Positions 6,251 to 7,542 of a stretch of 7,542 nt of DNA are shown piece after piece. Under the pieces are notes generated by a model. It was not told the DNA's origin, ran no database searches, and was given only the letters and a program-made list of their open reading frames with translations. Source of the DNA: SAR324 cluster bacterium (lineage in GTDB: Bacteria; SAR324; NAC60-12); NCBI GenBank assembly GCA_022448705.1, contig JAKUUF010000071.1, positions 1 through 7,542 of the forward strand. Reading direction: 5' to 3'. How positions within the stretch are numbered: position 1 is the first letter of the stretch; each line of letters starts with the position of its first letter. The position numbers and the translations under genes are program-made.

Positions 6251-7542
6251 ATGAAAGAGGTCTCTAACAGACTAAGCTTTTCTCAGATGGAGGAAGAAAT
6301 TCTTCAATTCTGGCGTTCAGAAAATATTTTTCAGAAATCAATTGATGAAAGACCGAAAGATAATTCTTTCAGCTTTTACGACGGACCTCCATTCGCGACC
6401 GGACTTCCACATTATGGTCACCTGCTGGCAGGAACTATTAAAGACGTGATACCGCGTTACAAAACCATGCGAGGCTACCGGGTTGAACGGCGTTTTGGCT
6501 GGGATACACATGGATTGCCTGTGGAATATGAAGTTGAGCAGTCACTCAAATTAAATGGAAGACACGAAATTGAATTATTTGGTGAAGGAAAATTTAATGA
6601 GGAATGCAGATCAATAGTTTTGCGATATACCAGAGAATGGCGTGAAACAGTGGATCGCATGGCACGCTGGGTTGATTTCAACAATGACTACAAAACCATG
6701 GATATTGATTTTATGGAGTCAGTATGGTGGGTTTTTAAGAGTTTATGGGAAAAGGAACTGATTTATGAGGGTGTTAAAGTTGTTCCCTATTCCTGGCGTG
6801 TTTCAACTCCTCTTTCAAATTTTGAAGCTAACCTGAATTATAAAGATATCCAGGACCCTTCAATCACTGTGCGATTCAAAGTCAAGGGAGAAGAAAGCCT
6901 GTATTTCCTGGCATGGACTACCACCCCCTGGACTTTGCCTTCAAACATGGCACTTTGCGCAGGATCTGATCTGGTTTATTGCATCGTGAAGGAAAAACAA
7001 AGCGGTGATCGTTATATACTCACCCAGAGCTGTGTCGAGTCATATTTCGAAAAAGGAAGTTATGAAATTGTGAATAAAATGAAAGGTGCAGAATTACTAG
7101 GTATGAAATACGAGCCTTTGTTTGATTTTGCGAAGAAAAAGTTGGAATCAGATCATGACTGGTCAGTTCAGTTGGATGATTATGTAAGTGATGACAGTGG
7201 AACTGGATTGGTGCATCTGGCCTGTTTTGGCGAAGACGATGTAAGGATATTCCAGCGTGAAAATATACCTGTTTTTGATCCGGTGGATGATGAAGGTAAT
7301 TTTCTGGATTACATGGGATTTATTGCCGGGAAAAATATCAAGGATGCAGACAAACCAATTATCCAGCAGCTTAAGGAAGAAGGTAAGATGTTTCTGCATG
7401 AAACGATTCAGCACAGCTACCCTTTCTGCTGGCGAACTGATACACCTTTGATTTACAAGCCTATTTCAACATGGTTTGTTAATGTTGAAGCCATAAAAGA
7501 AAAGATGTATACCCACAACAAGACAGTGCACTGGGTGCCTGG
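6251..7542 (+). CDS. ileS: Isoleucyl-tRNA synthetase, eukaryote-like type 2 (5' part)
   Basis: The first 430 codons of a class Ia synthetase; the frame runs off the right edge, so the KMSKS loop and anticodon-binding domain are outside. IleRS charges tRNA-Ile in the cytoplasm and edits misactivated valine. The Rossmann-fold start shows FYDGPPFATGLPHYGH (42-57), with HYGH (54-57) as the HIGH-type ATP motif, then GWDTHGLPVE (84-92). YSWRVSTPLSNFE follows, and the inserted editing domain begins with WTTTPWTLPSN (222-232). HYGH and the DGPPFATGLPHYGHLLAGT context mark the type-2 (eukaryote-like) branch, often less sensitive to mupirocin, rather than the type-1 bacterial form. In the editing site, GTGLVHLACFGEDD (317-330) appears one residue shorter than the usual GTGxVHxAPxFGxxD. 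ATG 6251 is the first in frame after a TAA at 6215 and matches the family start (EVSN...EEEILQFW). No Shine-Dalgarno or T-box is visible. Confidence 0.95.
   Translation, partial: MKEVSNRLSFSQMEEEILQFWRSENIFQKSIDERPKDNSFSFYDGPPFATGLPHYGHLLAGTIKDVIPRYKTMRGYRVERRFGWDTHGLPVEYEVEQSLKLNGRHEIELFGEGKFNEECRSIVLRYTREWRETVDRMARWVDFNNDYKTMDIDFMESVWWVFKSLWEKELIYEGVKVVPYSWRVSTPLSNFEANLNYKDIQDPSITVRFKVKGEESLYFLAWTTTPWTLPSNMALCAGSDLVYCIVKEKQSGDRYILTQSCVESYFEKGSYEIVNKMKGAELLGMKYEPLFDFAKKKLESDHDWSVQLDDYVSDDSGTGLVHLACFGEDDVRIFQRENIPVFDPVDDEGNFLDYMGFIAGKNIKDADKPIIQQLKEEGKMFLHETIQHSYPFCWRTDTPLIYKPISTWFVNVEAIKEKMYTHNKTVHWVP

Overview
The window is 7.5 kb of ordinary-looking bacterial chromosome with A/T-leaning coding sequence (about 40% G+C by eye) and clearly A/T-rich gaps. 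There is no phage, insertion sequence, CRISPR array or tRNA/rRNA gene. Six genes are cut or complete: an ABC-transporter permease (left end missing), a FabH-like ketoacyl-ACP synthase III, tsaD on the minus strand, a stand-alone RibD reductase domain, ribBA, a protein related to the aminoglycoside-phosphotransferase-like COG2187 family, and the first 430 codons of a eukaryote-like (type 2) ileS; that is seven coding regions in all, two of them partial. The organism cannot be named from this window. None of the six visible start codons has a recognisable Shine-Dalgarno sequence, and IleRS is the type-2 form. Both fit Bacteroidota-like or PVC-like Gram-negative bacteria, but this is inference.

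Layout. Positions 2-1435 form a tight plus-strand pair, permease then KAS III, with a 6-base gap. An 81-base gap separates this pair from the convergent tsaD (2545 to 1517, minus). A 490-base A/T-rich gap without a credible gene follows, lying between divergent tsaD and the riboflavin genes. Next on the plus strand come the RibD reductase (3036-3692), ribBA (3770-4984), the COG2187-like protein (5176-6177) and ileS (6251 to beyond the right end). The plus-strand gaps are 77, 191 and 73 bases, so they may be separate or loosely coupled transcripts.

Function. RibBA makes both entry products of riboflavin synthesis: the GTP-derived pyrimidine and 3,4-dihydroxy-2-butanone 4-phosphate. The reductase performs the third or second step of the pyrimidine branch, but its usual fused deaminase partner is absent and must be elsewhere. 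TsaD and IleRS both serve translation: t6A37 modification of ANN-decoding tRNAs, which include tRNA-Ile, and charging of tRNA-Ile. They are on opposite strands and not co-transcribed.

Most interesting points: the COG2187-like protein has lost the residues expected for phosphotransfer and lacks the usual C-terminal P-loop domain, so it looks like a free-standing pseudokinase; IleRS appears one residue short in the conserved editing-site motif; the riboflavin reductase stands alone; and the KAS III belongs to a non-housekeeping-looking subgroup coupled to a nucleoside/sugar-type permease. I see no convincing multi-gene novel system.
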